This document shows positions 43,889 to 56,686 of a stretch of 64,000 bases of DNA, piece after piece. The position numbers were made by a program, and so were the translations under genes. The stretch lies in the NCBI RefSeq assembly GCF_040958095.1, contig NC_091195.1:29751824-29815823 (forward strand), read 5' to 3'. The notes below the pieces were generated by a model. That model had not been told where the DNA came from, did not search any database, and saw only the letters and a program-made list of their open reading frames with translations. Within the stretch, counting starts at the first letter, position 1, and every line of letters begins with the position of its first letter. This DNA comes from Procambarus clarkii. Taxonomy: Eukaryota; Arthropoda; Malacostraca; Decapoda; Cambaridae.

Positions 43889-44290
43889 GTAATTATCAAA
43901 ACAAGGCACTATGCTGGGAAGTAATTATCAAAGAAGGCACCAAGCTGGGAAGGCTATGTAGCACCATCCAATGTGTGGTATAATCAGAGGGCACTAAATA
44001 TCACTGAGGATGCCAATGTGAGAATAGAAACACATAAGGTGAACGATATCAAAAGTATTTGATTCACCAAGAATTCTATTAAGGGACAAGTGACAGCAGG
44101 GGGCGGTCGGAAAACAAGACACGCTCGTCCTGGAAGTCAGGACATTCAACAAGGATATGCACAACTGTAAGAGGGACAATGCAGTTAGGACAATAAGGAG
44201 TAGGACGGCGCTCCATTAAGTGTCCGTGAGTTAAGCGCGTATGGCCAATACGCAACCTTGCCACAGCCGTTTTCCACCTCCGACTAAGCT
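43889..44290 (-). mobile_element. LINE family D, 3' end fragment
   Basis: Contains the terminal HHCC-like motif (GHTRLTHGHLMERR, YCPNC, VVHILVECP) and the 3' tail. The tail unit AAGTAATTATCAAA...GGCAC...CTGGG appears twice (43889 and about 43921), while the copy at 46433 has it once. The fragment is truncated shortly before the RNase H end. Confidence 0.82.
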
Positions 44291-44788
44291 GAGAAGATCT
44301 TTGTTTTATTACGTGTTGAAAACCTTGTGCATAATTTGTAGTTTTGCAATAATGTACAGGATATAATACTTTTTAATACAAATTTATTCTATCTTTATCA
44401 AGTGTCTTTAAGCAAATGCAGTAATGATACATTAATTGACTATAAGTACTGATATGAAGGGACAGGTAATGAGAAGACTGTCATATAATTAAAACTTTAT
44501 TAAATCTAATCATTGTAATGGCAATTTTTTTTGTATGTTGGCACTACAGTACACGAGGCTTATTATGAATTTTAAAATCTGTACATATGCTTTCTTTTAT
44601 GTACAATATAGACAAATCATTCACCTTATTCTCTAGCACTATTAACTTACTCCATGTTTGAGCTAATACGCTAAATTATTGACATATTTCAATAGCAAGA
44701 CTCTACATGTTACAACAAGTCATGCCAGAATACTGGGATTAGTTTCTTCTTAGCTTACAGGAACTACAATTTCTGATGAATTTGCTAG
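44291..44788. other. Unassigned A+T-rich DNA
   Basis: No coding or repeat family recognised. Confidence 0.4.
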
Positions 44789-44801
44789 TTTTGACACCCA
44801 C

Positions 44802-45653
44802 TGAAACACCTGCAATTAGGAAAAAGAAAATATAGCTGGGGCAACTAAACTCTAGAATACTGTATGTACAGACATGCAAAACTTTAACATATGTAGTAAC
44901 TATAGTAAGAAGCAATATACTTGCTTCATATTCTCATTAGCTTCAATGTAGATAATTAGAGGTGCCTGTTAATTCCACAACTTATTCCTAAAGAATGCCA
45001 CTTTCCAGGAAATTCTACATTAATCCTAGGTCCAGTAATTACAATACCTCTTCCCAAGTGGACAACCAATTACAATTAATATCGTAGGAGGAACTAGACG
45101 AGTGTTACAGTGCTGCTGGTGAATGTTACTTGGTGTTGAAGACCTGTGGTATCTCTTGAGCATCTGTACTGAATTGCTATTGGAGTTAATTGACTACAAT
45201 CTGCTGTCATCAACCCATTCTCCTAATCAAACATTACATTTGGACGTACACTACCTAAGGCCAAGAATTGTCATACTAGAAAATGGTACCAGCTGGCAAA
45301 ATTGAGATACTGTCCCACTTTCTGTTTAGGGTCCTCTGGTAAGTTAGGATAAGGGCACTTTAGTACAACAGTTTCTTGACAATGGGAAACCTTAGGATGG
45401 GCTGCTGTCAAAGGCTTATATTTCAAGCTTTTCCTCACCTTGGCCAAACTGACCAACATTTAGCAAGTTGGGAAGAGACATTAATTGTAATTAGTGCACC
45501 TAAGATAAATGTAGAACTTCCTGGAAAGTGGAGTTCCTTAAGGATAAGTTAAGTGGGATTAACAGGCACCTCTATTTAAATGCATTGAAGCTAATGAGAA
45601 TATGGAGCAAGTTTATAACTTCTTGACCCCTAAGCTGCTCTGGACTATTTGGG
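44802..45653. repeat. Foldback sequence with about 150-bp inverted arms
   Basis: Arms at about 44917-45060 and 45462-45612 are inverted copies of each other (shared blocks TTCTCATTAGCTTCAATG, AGAGGTGCCTGTTAAT and CCACTTTCCAGGAA), by eye roughly 80% similar. About 400 bp of non-coding DNA separates them. The unit is flanked by a perfect 13-bp direct repeat, TTTTGACACCCAC, at 44789-44801 and 45654-45666. It could be an old foldback transposon, though the arms do not reach the direct repeats. Confidence 0.6.
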
Positions 45654-45666
45654 TTTTGACACCCAC

Positions 45667-46432
45667 AGGTGCATAAAAAACAGTGTTGAATGTAATGAAA
45701 TGTCATTTTCTGGGTGAGACCCAGAGGCTCCCTGGAGCTATCCAGCCTGATATTGTTAATGTCAGACTATGGCATCAGTCATGTGTATGGAGTTCTTAGG
45801 CCTACCGGAGACCACAAGCCAGAACCTGGCTGTGAGAGTATGGTCTCTCAAGATTCTCCCACAGCTAACTTGGATGGATCATTGCAGTGCACAATGCACC
45901 GATCTTGTGCACAGGGCGTTATCTCTGTTAACCCTGGAGGTAATCTGTCAAGTTGGGTGTCCCCCAGGATGTCCACATAACCAGGAATACACATATAATA
46001 CGGAGGCCGTCGTATGTCCAAGGGTAAATTAGATACAGAGGAATTAAGCATTCATGCCATGGAGTCAGTGAGTACACAGAAGGTACAGGCGTGGTAGAGA
46101 GGAGCCCGTGAGGCGGGGAGATAAGCTCTGACCTCTGGGGTCAGCCTCAACCGGCGCGATGGAGAAAAACAACTGTGACGTGGTCATGACGTGTTCATGA
46201 CGTCACCTGTGCTATCGATCATGTATCGATCAGTATCATTGGTTTCCGCCTTTTTTGACCAATCGCCTTTTTGCAACGCGATTGGTCAATTGTAGATCTA
46301 GTGTTTGTGCCCCTCAAGGAGCCTTGCATCCCCTTGCCACAGCATTCTAGTGGGGAAGTCTGTACTTTGTGGACGTGTCCTATTCTACCGGCCAATAGAT
46401 AGACAGAAGAAACCGTCTATTCCTCACCATCA
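45667..46432. other. Unassigned DNA with a CRE-like and inverted-CCAAT cluster
   Basis: No coding recognised. The 45700-45850 stretch looks like a dispersed repeat but I cannot name it. At 46185-46290 a compact cluster holds ATGACGTG, ATGACGTCA and the perfect inverted repeat GACCAATCGC/GCGATTGGTC (46257-46266 and 46278-46287). Confidence 0.4.
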
Positions 46433-46511
46433 AGTAAGTAATTATCAAAAGAAGGCACCAAACTGGGAAGGCTATATAGCATCATCAAATGTGCGGAATA
46501 ATCAGAGGGCG

Positions 46512-49500
46512 TTAAATATCACCAAGAATGCCAATACGAGGACAGAAATACATAAGGCAAACGATGTCAAAAGTATCCGATTCACCAAGAATTCTATCGA
46601 GGGACAAGTGACCACGAGGGGCGGTCGGAAAGCAAGACAAACGCTCGTCCTGGAAGTCAGGACATTCAACAAGGATATGCATGACGGTAAGAGGGACAAT
46701 GCAATTTGGACAATAAGGTGCTGGGCGGCGCTCCATTAAGTGACCGTGAGTTAAGCGAGTATGGCCAAGGCGCAACCGCGCTAGAGCCGTTTCCCACCAC
46801 CTGTTACGGTGGCAGGAGGAAAGCTATGGGGACACACAACACTTAAGAGTACGCAGTTTGTTACCAACAACCTTGCCAACGGGCAAGAATGGAGGAACGA
46901 ATAACGGGATAAAAGTTGTAAAAAGGAATACCTTTACAGGAAACGGGACAAGAGCGGATAGCCTCTCTAGCGGTAGCATCTGCATGCTCATTTAAAGAAA
47001 CACCAACATGGCTGGGAACCCAGCGAAACTCGGATTTAAATTTGCTAGAGATAAGAAACAGCCAATGTTCAATCTCGACGACTATGGGATGGACAGGATT
47101 AAAAGACCCGAGAGCCATGAGGGCACTACGAGAGTCAACTACAAGCACAAAGGAGGATTGACAACGAGAAAGCAGGAGATGGAGAGCATAGAGAATAGCA
47201 TAAAGCTCTGCTGTGAAGATGCTAGTCTCCGAAGGGAGGCGACACATATAAGTGCGGTCAGGAAAAACAACGGAGTAGCCCGCACCGTCTGCGGACTTAG
47301 ACCCATCGGTGAAGACGGAAACAGAGCGGGAGTGCGAAGAAAAGTGCTCAAGAAAAAGGCATTTCAGGACCGTAGGAAGAGTAAAAGCTTTAGAAATGTG
47401 GGTCAAGGATGTACAAAACTTCAGAAGGGGGGATCCTCCACAGGGGCAAGGAAGGAACAATATGAGGAGAAATATGAGAAAGACGAATGGAAAGAGTGAC
47501 CTGTAAGTGAGATAGCCGGACAGAAAGAGGGAGGTGGTGAAGAGGAACAGTAACTACAGGAGGGGTAAGTCAAAGTACAACAGAGGTGAGAGAAAGGATG
47601 TTGCAAGGACCTCCCCAGATAGCGAAGACAGTAGAGATCACGTCAGTCCGGGAGAGAAAGGAAACTAGTGTCAACATACAAGCTGAGGGCGGGAGTCGAA
47701 CGAAAGGCACCAGAGCTGAGGCGCAACCCAGCATGGTGCAAAGCATCAAGACGGCGAAGAGTAGAAGGAGAAGCGGACAAGTAAGCAGGGCAACCATAAT
47801 CGAGTTTAGACAGGATGAGTGAGGAATGTAGGGAGAGGAGTGTACGCCTATCCGCCCCCCAAGAATTATGTGACAAAACCTTAAGGAGGGAAAGGGCCGT
47901 AGAGCATTCATCGCGGAGGTATGAGATATGGGCTGACCAAGACAAACGAGTGTCAAAGAATAACCCCAGAAGCTTAGTGGAATCCTTGTACACAAGGGGA
48001 TGTCTGTAAAGAGACAAAGAGGGATGAAGAATGACACGCTTCCGAGTAAAAGTCATAGAACAAGTCTTAGATGCAGAGAACTTTCAGCCATGATCAGTGG
48101 CCCAAGACGACATGACATCAATCGCAAGTTGAAACTGCCATTGAAGGAGAGGCGAATCAATACCCCGACAGCAATGGGTAAGATCGTCTACGTAGAGAGC
48201 GGACAAGACGCCAGAAGGAAGGGAGGAAAGAAGACATTGAGAGCAACCAGAAAAAAAGAGTAGTGCTCAGAACACTACCTTGGGGCACACCCTCATATTG
48301 CCGAAAAGGGGCAGAGAGAGTGGTACCAAGCCTCACTCGAAAGGAACGACGAGAGAGGAAACCCTGGAGGAAGAGAGGGAGATTCTCACGAAGGCCAAAA
48401 GAATGAAGTTGGGCCAGAATATGATACCGCCAAGTAGTGTCGTAAGCCTCTTCCAGGTCAAAAAGGACGGCAACAACGGAGGTCTTCGCAGCAAAAGCAG
48501 TACGAATATAGACCTCCAAGTTCACCAGGACATCTGTTGTGTTGCGGCATTTGGGAAAACCAAATTTAGAAGGTGAAAAGAGGTGATAATGCTCTAAGAA
48601 CCACATCAGACGAATGTTAACCATATGTTCAAAGAGCTTACAGACACAACTTGTGAGGGCAATAGGACGGAAGTCCTTGGGGGATGACCTGAGAAACCCT
48701 GGTTTCCGAACAGGGAGAACAACAGCCTCGAGCCAGTCCTCAGGGACTGACGACAACTCCCAGACCCGATTAAAGGGATTCAGTAAATACTGAGACGAGC
48801 ACGGAGGGATATGTCGAAGCATCTCATAATGAATGCCATCAGAGCCTGCCACCGTAGAACCACAGAGGGCCAGGGCAGACTGAAGTTCAGAGAGAGAGAG
48901 AGAAGGGATCATTATAGGGAAGTCTGAGATGGGGTACAGAAATCTGAAGGACGAGATTCAAGAGGAGGCTTACGAAGAAGGAAGGAATGGGGGAGATGAA
49001 AACCAGAGCTAATAGACGAAAAGTGGGAACCCAATTCAGTCGCGACCTGCAACGGGTCCGCCACAAGAGTACCCCGAGTTGAAGGACCGGTGAGACATCG
49101 GGAACGAACTTACCCGCTATCTTGCGGATACGTTTCCAGATCAATGGTAGAGGAGTATCGGACGTGATGGTGGAGACATAAGACATCTAACATGCACGTT
49201 AGCCGTACAGATGATCCTATGGGCCACCGCACTCGCCTTCCGAAACAAAAAAGATTCAGACGTCTGCCGGCGACGCTTTCTCTTCCAGGCTGCACGCTTA
49301 CAGCAGACAGCTCGAGCACAGTCCACATTCCACCAGGGAACGCACTTTCGCGTACCCCGAGAGGAAGAGCAAGGAATAGAGCGGAGGGCAGCGTCGAAGA
49401 AGGTGTCATAAAAAAGGCAACCCGTTCTCGCAAATTCGTAAAGTCAATATTGACTTATTAACTACGTGCATAGGTGATATACTAAACATAATAGATACCC

Positions 49501-50599
49501 TTAAAAAGATTCATAGAAAACACCGACCTTACCTAACCTTGTTAGTATCTTAAGATAAGCATCTTATTGCTTCGTAATTACAATTATTACTTAACCTATA
49601 CCTATTATAGGTTAGGTAATAATTGTAATTACGAAGCAATAAGATGCTTATCTTAACATACTAAGTAGGTTAGGTAAGGTCGGTGTTTTCTATGAATCTT
49701 TTTAAGGGTATCTATTATGTTAAGTATGTCACCTATGCACATATTTAATAAGTCAATATTGACTTATTAAATTTGCGAGAACGGGTTGGAAAAAGGAGGA
49801 GGGCGCGAGGGAGAGGCAGAATGGAAAGGTCGGAGAGAGCAGCACGGAGAGTAAATAGGTTCCAGTCAGCCTTGGCAAACTGCCACCTAGGGAAAGAGAG
49901 GGGAGGGTGAAGAGAAAAAAAGGTAAAAAGGATGGAGAAATGGTCAATGCCATGGCAGTCATCAAGAACCCGCCATGTGAAATCCAAGTAAAGAGACAAT
50001 GAGCAGAGAGAAAGATCAAGTCAGGAAAGGGTGGGAGTCAGAGTCTAAATGAGTGGGGTCACCAGAATTCAGAAGAGACAGGGAAGAAAAGAGGATGAAC
50101 GGCTCGAGAAGGAGACCCCGGGTGTTTGTCAGAACATCATCCCAGAGGGAATGTCGACAACTGAAATCACCCAGCAGGAGCACAGGCTCTAGCAAGGAGT
50201 CCAGGAGGAGTTTAAGATCGGGAAGAGAAAGCTGGACATTTGGGGGAATATAAATGGAACAAACCGTGCACCATTTAGGCACAGACACATGCAGCAGAAC
50301 ATTGGAGAGGCGACGGAAAAAGTAAGGGGATGAAGGGAACATCAGATCGAATCGAGAGAGCAGAAGAGGAATGGACCCCAACAAAAGCTGGGGAAGGGGG
50401 GGGAGAGAAAGGAATAGCCACGGAAACGACCAGTACGAACACCAAGCATTGGCTCCTGGAGACAGACACAAAGGGGTGAAAACTGTGAAATCAGAAGTTG
50501 GAGTTCATGGAAATTGGCATAATATCCACAAAAATTCCATTGAAGAATAGACATCAACAAAAAGAGCAAGGACAGCAACAGAGAACAATGAAGAAACAA
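46512..50599 (-). pseudogene. Family D ORF2, third copy
   Basis: From right to left: endonuclease (SILQWNFCGYYANFHELQLL at 50545, LLLGDFSCRHSLW at 50190), the MITE at 49418, RT (GSDGIHYEMLRHIP, FRPIALTSCVCKLFEHM, FDLEEAYDTTW, GVPQGSVLSTTLF), thumb region 48056-47643, RNase H (VFTDGSKSADGAGYS, FRWVPSHVGVSLNEHADA) and the HHCC-like end (TRLTHGHLMERRP, YCPNC). Several frames are used. The T-run before YVDD is 7 long, with a further one-base deletion downstream, so YVDD lies in another frame. Confidence 0.85.
49418..49788. mobile_element. 371-bp palindromic MITE (hAT-like candidate)
   Basis: Almost perfect inverted repeat along its whole length. Ends are CAACCCGTTCTCGCAAATT and its complement; the centre is ACCTATACCTATTATAGGTT. 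Flanks are AAAAAAGG (49410-49417) and GAAAAAGG (49789-49796), an 8-bp duplication with one change; D copy 2 has the single uninterrupted site at 39820-39835. An 8-bp duplication and CA...TG ends fit hAT-type transposons, but no transposase is present to prove it. Confidence 0.85.
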
Positions 50600-51183
50600 A
50601 CGTTAAAAAGGAACACAGCATGCCAAAAAGGGGCAGGATCAAGATCAGGGTCAGCAAAGTCAGGGTTAGGGGGCATGGGTAAACTGAGTAAGGATGGAGG
50701 GAAGGGAGCAGGAGGACAGACCAGAGGCAGACAAGCAGGGTCCAGAGGAGGAGAAGACAACCGAGGGTCAAGGATAGCAGGAGGAAAGGGGGGGCAGAAA
50801 CTGTGGAGCACACCTCAGCAAGGGCAGCAACCGAGAGGGAAACAGGAGCCAAAGGAACCTCCATAGCAGGAACAGGGGGGGCTCGACCACCAAAACGGGA
50901 GGGGATGGAGCGATAGAGTCAGAGATGGGGGGTGAGGAAGAAAGCGAAGCCTTCTTACCCACCAGGAAGGAGGAAGGAGATGAGCCAGGCTTTTGGTTCT
51001 GACTCAGAGACAGGTGTTCCAGCAACAATGTACTGGGCAACAGACTCAAGCCTCTCAACAGGAGAAGAAGAACGAGAGCGAACATTACGATGAATGCTAG
51101 GAGAGTGATGGACATCAGCCCGCACAGACAGGAAGCATGGAGAGCTAAGAGATGGAGGAGAAGGGCGGGAAAAGCATAGAGAA

Positions 51184-51473
51184 AATGTTATGACCTCAAC
51201 TGCCCACACTTTCACGTGAAAGGCACGGAACGCTACATAAAGAGTGGCAAGCAGGATAATGAATTTGGAGAAAACTCTATAAATTTTTTATACCAGACCG
51301 GCAGAGAATTCAAAAGGAGCAGCATGGAGAATGTATGGAACTGGATGACAGATCCACTTGCATTCCAGAATTACAGATACAATTACCCACCGAAAGGGAA
51401 CTACAACTACGACAGAAAACTGCCCTACAACAATCAGTACTGGTCAGAACAAACTCATTATGTCCACGAATAA
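51184..51473 (+). pseudogene. Family C ORF1 C-terminus (CCCH finger end)
   Basis: 5'-truncated frame starting in a CCCH finger (C-YDLN-C-PHF-H) followed by a Tyr/Asn/basic-rich tail. Its stop TAA (51471-51473) overlaps the likely ORF2 start ATG (51473-51475) by one base, giving TAATG. Confidence 0.75.
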
Positions 51474-54400
51474 TGGACTTGCCGAAAAAGTCTCCCATTC
51501 AAACTATCACTAATAGAGTAACCTCATTCATCTTTGCCAACATACAAGGACTGAAAACAAGAACAAACAACAAAGTACAGTTCATAAATGGCCTCCTCAC
51601 GGAGTCAAATGCAGTATTTGGAGCTTTCACAGAAACCCATGCAGGGGAATTGTTGGACAGTGAGATCTGGATTCCAGGATATAACCTATACAGGTGTGAT
51701 AGGAAAATTAGGTCACATGGAGGAGTGGGTCTGTATATTAGGGAAGACCTTGTATGCTCGGAGCTCCTAAACGTTACAAATGAGGTGGTAGAGGTACTGG
51801 GATTAAAAATAGAGAAAATAAATTTAGTGATTATACTAATATACAAACCGCCAGATGCAACGGCTGAGGAATTCACAGAACAGATAAGCAAAATAGAGAA
51901 TAGCCTTGATAATTTGGAGAACCCGATACCTGATATTATCTTCCTAGGTGACTTCAACTTGCCTAGTCTCAGGTGGAAAATAGCAAACAATAATATTATA
52001 CCAGGAAATATATCAGGACCTAACCAACCACAGATTAGAGAACTACTTAGATTCTGTGACAAATTTTCACTCAATCAGCAGATATCGGAGCCAACGAGAA
52101 ATGAAAATATTCTAGATCTGGTCTTTACGAACAATGAAGACATTATCAGAGACATTACGATATCAGATACCACATACTCAGATCACAAACTCATTGAAGT
52201 GCAAACTACCATCAATACTCAGAATAGACCTAAAACGTTGATAAAGCGAGAGGGGCTATTCAGTAAATTCAATTTTAATAATAAAAGGATAGACTGGGAG
52301 ATAATAAACAGGGAACTTACAAACATTCCATGGGGAACTGTTCTAAATAATACAAGTCCTACAGAAGGAATAGAAAAACTGACTTCAGAAGCGTATCAAG
52401 TCTGTCTGAAACATGTTCCTTTGAGGAAAGCCAGAAAGAGATCTAACGTAGAAAGAGAACGCAGACGACACTATAAACGCAGGAAAAAAATAACGGAACT
52501 GGTTATGTAGACACGAATTTCCCGTCAAAGAAGGAATAATTTAAATAGGGAGATTGAAGAAATCGAGCGGAAATTGAAACACTCATATGAAACTGAAGAA
52601 AGGCAGTTAGAACAGAAAGCAATTCAGGAAATAAAGAAAAATCCAAAATATTTCTTCTCATATGCGAAATCAAAAGCAAAAACCACTGCCAGTATTGGAC
52701 CTATTCGTACAAGTGAAGGTTCATACACGGAGGATGACAAAGAAATTAGTGAAATCCTAAAAAAGCAGTATGAGGACATGTTTAGCACTCCAATAAACAA
52801 CATGAAGGTGGAAGATCCAGACAATTTCTTTATGCGGGATATTCAAACCCCTGTAAATATAACTGATATAAACACGAGCGCACTAAATTTTGAAAAAGAA
52901 ATTGAAAACATGCCCATGCACTCGGCCCCAGGTCCAGACTCATGGAATTCAATATTTATAAAGAAATGCAAAGTGCCGGTAGCACAGGCACTCAGTATAG
53001 TGTGGAGGAAGAGCCTGGACACGGGGGAGATACCAGATGCACTTAAAGTAGCAGACATTGCCCCTCTACACAAGGGAGGGAGCAAAGCATTGGCAAAAAA
53101 TTATAGACCAGTTGCACTAACATCGCACATCATAAAAGTATTTGAGAGAGTGATTAGGAGTCAGGTCACCAATTTCATGGAGACCAATGACCTTCACAAC
53201 CCAGGCCAACATGGATTTCGAGCGGGAAGATCGTGCCTCTCACAGCTACTTGAGCACTACAACAAAGTCACTGAGGCATTAGAAGAGAAACAGAATGCTG
53301 ATGTGATATACACGGACTTCGCAAAGGCTTTCGATAAATGTGACCATGGCGTGATAGCACACAAAATGAAGTCAATGGGAATAACCGGTAAAGTAGGACG
53401 CTGGATACTCAGTTTTCTGTCAAACAGGACTCAGCGAGTAACTGTCAACCATATAAAATCTAGTCCAAGTGCAGTGAAAAGCTCTGTACCTCAGGGTACA
53501 GTCCTTGCACCGCTGCTTTTCCTTATTCTCATATCAGATATAGACAAAAATACAAGTCACAGCTTCGTATCATCCTTTGCAGATGACACAAAAATCAGTA
53601 TGAAAATTACCTCGGCTGAGGACATTGAAAAACTTCAAGCTGATATTAACAAAGTTTTCGACTGGGCATCAGAAAATAACATGATGTTTAACAGTGATAA
53701 ATTCCAGGTACTCAGGTACGGTAAAAATGAGGACCTTAAACATAATACAGAGTACAAAACACAATCAAATGTACCCATAGTAGGAAAACAGCATGTAAAG
53801 GATTTGGGAATAATAATGTCTGACGACCTAACATTTAAGGAGCATAACCAAGCAAATATTGCGACAGCCAGAAAAATGATAGGATGGATTACGAGAACTT
53901 TCAAATCCAGGGATCCCATCACAATGGTTGTACAATGTCTTGAGTACTGCTCAGTACTCACTTCCCCCTTCAGAGCAGGAGAGATTGCTGAAATAGAGGG
54001 AATACAGAGAACATATACGGCACGCATAGATGCAATAAAGCACCTAAATTATTGGGATCGTCTCAAAGCCCTCCAAATGTACTCACTAGAAAGAAGACGA
54101 GAGAGATATCAAATAATATACACCTGGAAGATACTGGAGGGCCAAGTACCAAATCTACACAGTAAAATAACAACGTACTGGAGTGAACGACATGGAAGAA
54201 AATGTAGAATAGAACCAATGAAGAGCAGAGGTGCCATAGGCACAATCAGAGAACACTGTATAAACATCAGAGGTCCGCGGTTGTTCAACGTCCTCCCAGC
54301 AAGCATAAGAAATATTGCCGGAACAACCGTGGACATTTTCAAGAGGAAACTAGATTTATTCCTCCAAGGAGTGCCGGACCAACCGGGCTGTGGTGGGTAT

Positions 54401-54487
54401 GTGGGCCTGCGGGCCGCTCCAAGCAACAGCCTGGTGGACCAAACTCTCACAAGTCGAGCCTGGCCTCGGGCCGGGCTTGGGGAGTAG
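51473..54487 (+). pseudogene. Family C ORF2: endonuclease-reverse transcriptase with one in-frame TAG
   Basis: Single frame of about 1,005 codons from ATG 51473 with one stop, TAG at 52508, between endonuclease and RT; phase is kept on both sides. The frame is also open upstream to 51335. Endonuclease: FIFANIQGLKT, GAFTETHAGE, GGVGLYIRED, IYKPPDA, FLGDFNLPSLRW, ENILDLVFTN and YSDHKLIE. RT: APGPDSWNSIFIKK, NYRPVALTSHIIKVFERV, GFRAGRSCLSQLL, YTDFAKAFDKCDH, SVPQGTVLAPLLF and catalytic SFADDTKIS, then a thumb region and INIRGPRLFNVLP. There is no RNase H. All catalytic residues seen are intact. CR1-like by motif order. Confidence 0.93.
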
Positions 54488-56273
54488 AAGAACTCCCAGA
54501 ACCCCATCAACCAGGTATCAACCAGGTATCAACCAGGGAAGGAAGATCGCGGAAAGATGAGAAAGAAGACACAGGAGACATGACAGACTCGGTAGAAAGA
54601 AGGGGAACCCCAGAGAACTATAGGAGGTTACCCTTTGGAATAGAACAGAAAGGAACTGGGGAGGAGGCGGTGGGAGTGTCTGGGTCTAAGGCATGGAAAC
54701 GGTTGTGAGACTGAGGAAGGTGGGAAGGACGAGGAGATGAAGAGCGCAACATGCAAGCATAAGAAACGCCAGCGAAAGGGAGGAGGCTGTGAACTTGGCG
54801 CCTCGCCTCAGGAAAAGACAAACGTTCCCGGTGCTGCAAGTTGAGGACGGCTGCCTCAAGCTTGTAATGTATACACGTGCGGGAGAAGGTAGGGTGGGCC
54901 GCACTGCAATTGAGGCAGCGAGCCTGGGGAGAAGTTCACTCCGACTTAGAGAGACCTTCGTCAACCAAACAAGGGACAGAGAGAGAGAGTACTGGAGCAT
55001 CGGAGGGCGTCATGCCCAAACTTCCAGCACCTATTACAGAGCCGAAGGGAGGGAATGTGCTCCTGAACGAAGCACCTGTCACCAGCAAGAATGATAGAGC
55101 AGAAGGGTCCGATCATCAAAGGTAATTTTCACAACCCAAAGGGGCTGACGGCGACGACCATGAAAGGGACGAGTAAATGTGTCCACCTGGAGGACAGAAT
55201 GGCCCTGGGCTTCATGGCTATGCTTGATATCTTCGTGGCAGTCATTTAGATTCCTAACACCGATCGCAACATGGTGCAGGAGGAGAAGAGTGCCAACGAC
55301 ACTGGCGCTTAACCAAGTGTTCCTGGAGACCCAAACAGGGGGCCTCGCCAATGCAGGATAAGGCACCCGAACGGGTAGTTGCATCCTGAGGAGCAGCAGC
55401 AACGACATGCGAACCGAGACGGATGGGGTTGAAAGTAACAAGAGGCATCCATGGATTCAACAAGGTGCCAATGGAGGGAAAAATCATCAGGAGGAATAGA
55501 ATCAAAATGATGGAGGTCAAAGTACTTAGTCCACGTAAGAGGACCAAACAAGGCGTGGTACGAATAAGTATGGGAAGTGATCGTGTGAGAGCGGCTGCGG
55601 CAGGGATGGCATTGAGAACCCCCAGAGAGGGGATACCACAGAGGAGGGAGGGGAGCCGAGGGGAGTAGTCAGGAGGGTCAGAGGAGGAGCTAAGTCTGGG
55701 CTTAATGTAGCAGGGGCTACTGAGCCCGGTCTTCATCCCACGAACCCAGGAAGTCAAAAAGTGGAACACGAGTCATCAGCATGGAAACGAGAGGGAAGAC
55801 TTTCATTCACGAATGTGTCCCCCACACCCACCACGGAGGCACAATTAGAGGACAGGATACCCAACAAGAGACATGTTGCCGGTCTTGCCAGGGTCCCCTA
55901 GGGGTGCGTCGTGAGTATACTCCCCACAAATGCCACCTTAAGAACCGTCAGTCCGTCTAGATCGGGTTCAGTGACGAAAGGAGGATTGACAATAAAAGTG
56001 TCCCTTCGCTCACGATGCCGGGTACCATTGTTCTACAGGTGAGAGAGTATGCCTCCGCAAATACCCAGACATCAAAACAAATGAAGGCCGAAAAAATAAT
56101 CAAGACAGGCAAAAGGTCAGCGGGAAATGACAAAGGAGAAGAGGGGGAGAAAAACGAAACATAAGGAAAAGTTAAAGTTATCCGGCATAATTCGAGAGGA
56201 CAGCAGCAGCAGGAGAATAAGGCTACAAAAGGACAGAGGACTGTCCCATGGAGCATCACACTCCGGCAGCCAG

Positions 56274-56686
56274 AGTGGTCCACACACTTGAACAACTGAG
56301 TTTCCATGACTTTCGTTCACTGATTTGTGGCACACGTATCTTTGTAAATTAATTTAAAGACTGAAGCTTGTTTAGCTAGCTACATGTGGTAAAATCTCCT
56401 TATAGACATTTTCTGTGATGAAACAAGATGAGTGAGGGTGGACAGATAAGGGAATACTGTACTGTAAACCTCACTTGGTTTTCCTTCCTTTGAGTTGCCA
56501 TAGTTCAGTGACTCATGACTTTGAAAGTTTCAGATTAATAAATCATTTCTAAAACCAGTGTTTTAATAGCTTTATATTATCCTAATTAATCTAAAATAAA
56601 TAAAACCTAAAATATACTGTAATATGATAGGCATCAGCTATTTGAGAAATTATTTATGATATTGGAACAACAACTCCATCGTGACG
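56274..56686. other. Unassigned A+T-rich DNA right of LINE D
   Basis: No coding recognised on either strand. The last seven bases, CGTGACG, are the target duplication of the following MITE. Confidence 0.4.

Larger units (their letters stand above)
51181..54534 (+). mobile_element. LINE family C, copy 2 (ORF1 end plus whole ORF2)
   Basis: 5'-truncated LINE inserted in opposite orientation in ORF1 of D copy 3. It holds the ORF1 C-terminus, a complete ORF2 with one stop, and a 3' UTR of about 45 bp ending in three 11-bp units of the ATCAACCAGGT type. The D sequence on both sides is continuous (GGGAA shared at the junctions may be the target duplication). Well-preserved coding indicates a young insertion. 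Confidence 0.92.
50600..55769 (-). pseudogene. Family D ORF1, third copy, split by LINE C
   Basis: C-terminal part at 50600-51180 (AGKKASLSSSPP, FPPSLLSLPMPPNPDFAD) and N-terminal part at 54537-55769 (SFPEARRQVHS, WTKYFDLHHF, SLHWHLVESMDAS). The knuckle region around 54830-55080 is frameshifted. Confidence 0.75.
46433..56273 (-). mobile_element. LINE family D, copy 3 (near full length, two nested insertions)
   Basis: Net length about 6.1 kb after removing the MITE (49418-49788) and LINE C (51181-54534). It has both ends: the 3' tail GTAATTATCAAAAGAAGGC at 46436 and the 5' UTR end at about 56273 (CGGCAGCCA). All D domains are present but broken. It is the only copy with the full 3' end. Confidence 0.9.

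Noticed and set aside
54505..54535. CRISPR-like short repeats (also at 13084 and 31280)
   Set aside because: They are LINE 3' tail microsatellites with no spacers.
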